The position numbers were made by a program, and so were the translations under genes. The notes under the pieces are model-generated. The model saw only the letters and a program-made list of their open reading frames with translations, ran no database searches and was not told where the DNA came from. Positions 7,281 through 7,299 of a DNA stretch of 7,299 nt are shown piece after piece. The DNA lies in the NCBI GenBank assembly GCA_030146405.1, contig JASLBS010000069.1:1-7299 (forward strand), given 5' to 3'. This DNA is from Arthrobacter sp. (GTDB lineage: Bacteria > Actinomycetota > Actinomycetes > Actinomycetales > Micrococcaceae). Within the stretch, counting starts at the first letter, position 1, and every line of letters begins with the position of its first letter.

Positions 7281-7299
7281 ATGAGCGATCGCAGCCTAC
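7281..7299 (+). CDS. rbpA: RNA polymerase-binding protein RbpA, N-terminal fragment cut by right edge
   Basis: Only six codons and one base are present: MSDRSL. This matches the conserved opening of actinobacterial RbpA (MSDRSLRG) as I know it. RbpA is a small protein of about 110-130 residues that binds RNA polymerase and the principal sigma factor, stabilises the open complex and influences rifampicin tolerance. AAGGAG at 7269-7274 lies 6 nt before ATG 7281, an excellent ribosome binding site. An in-frame ATG at 7275 touches that site and is not the start. The identification rests on six residues plus gene position, so the downstream sequence should confirm it. Confidence 0.75.

Overview
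This window reads like a chromosomal segment of a high-GC actinobacterium, probably Micrococcales and most likely an Arthrobacter-type Micrococcaceae. The grounds are strong GC bias at third codon positions, several apparently leaderless or near-leaderless starts, the def protein whose N-terminus resembles Arthrobacter accessory deformylases as I remember them, and the actinobacteria-specific rbpA at the right edge. No transposase, integrase, phage gene, CRISPR array, tRNA or rRNA was seen. The protein names rest on motif recognition by eye, not on database searches.

Layout, left to right. (1) 1-1504, minus strand: the N-terminal two thirds of a UvrA-like ATPase of the short, drug-resistance-associated class, cut by the left edge. 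(2) 1505-1685: a divergent intergenic region with a minus-strand promoter candidate, an inverted repeat and a possible 32-codon leader ORF whose stop overlaps the uvrA-like start as ATGA. (3) 1686-2342, plus strand: a peptide deformylase (def) with all three metal-site motifs. (4) 2362-4404, minus strand: an S9-family serine peptidase convergent with def, with a hairpin at the junction. (5) 4405-4483: a 79-nt divergent promoter region; its two promoter candidates place both transcription starts at or next to the start codons, so both mRNAs may be leaderless. (6) 4484-5371, plus strand: an RlmA/TlrB-type 23S rRNA guanine-N1 methyltransferase with its N-terminal zinc site. (7) 5474-5950 and 6039-6971, plus strand: a short NfeD-family membrane protein and an SPFH/stomatin-like protein, a recurrent membrane-microdomain pair, ended by an 18-bp perfect hairpin. 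(8) 7028-7280: promoter and a structured leader of about 200 nt for rbpA, whose first 19 bases close the window.

How the genes relate: def and the rlmA-type gene act on translation (nascent-chain deformylation and 23S rRNA modification), the UvrA-like and TlrB-like families both contain antibiotic self-resistance members, NfeD/SPFH act at the membrane, and RbpA acts on RNA polymerase. They form separate short transcription units, not one pathway. I see no clear new multi-gene system. The most interesting signals are regulatory: the rbpA leader, the paired leaderless promoters, and the possible leader peptide before the uvrA-like gene.
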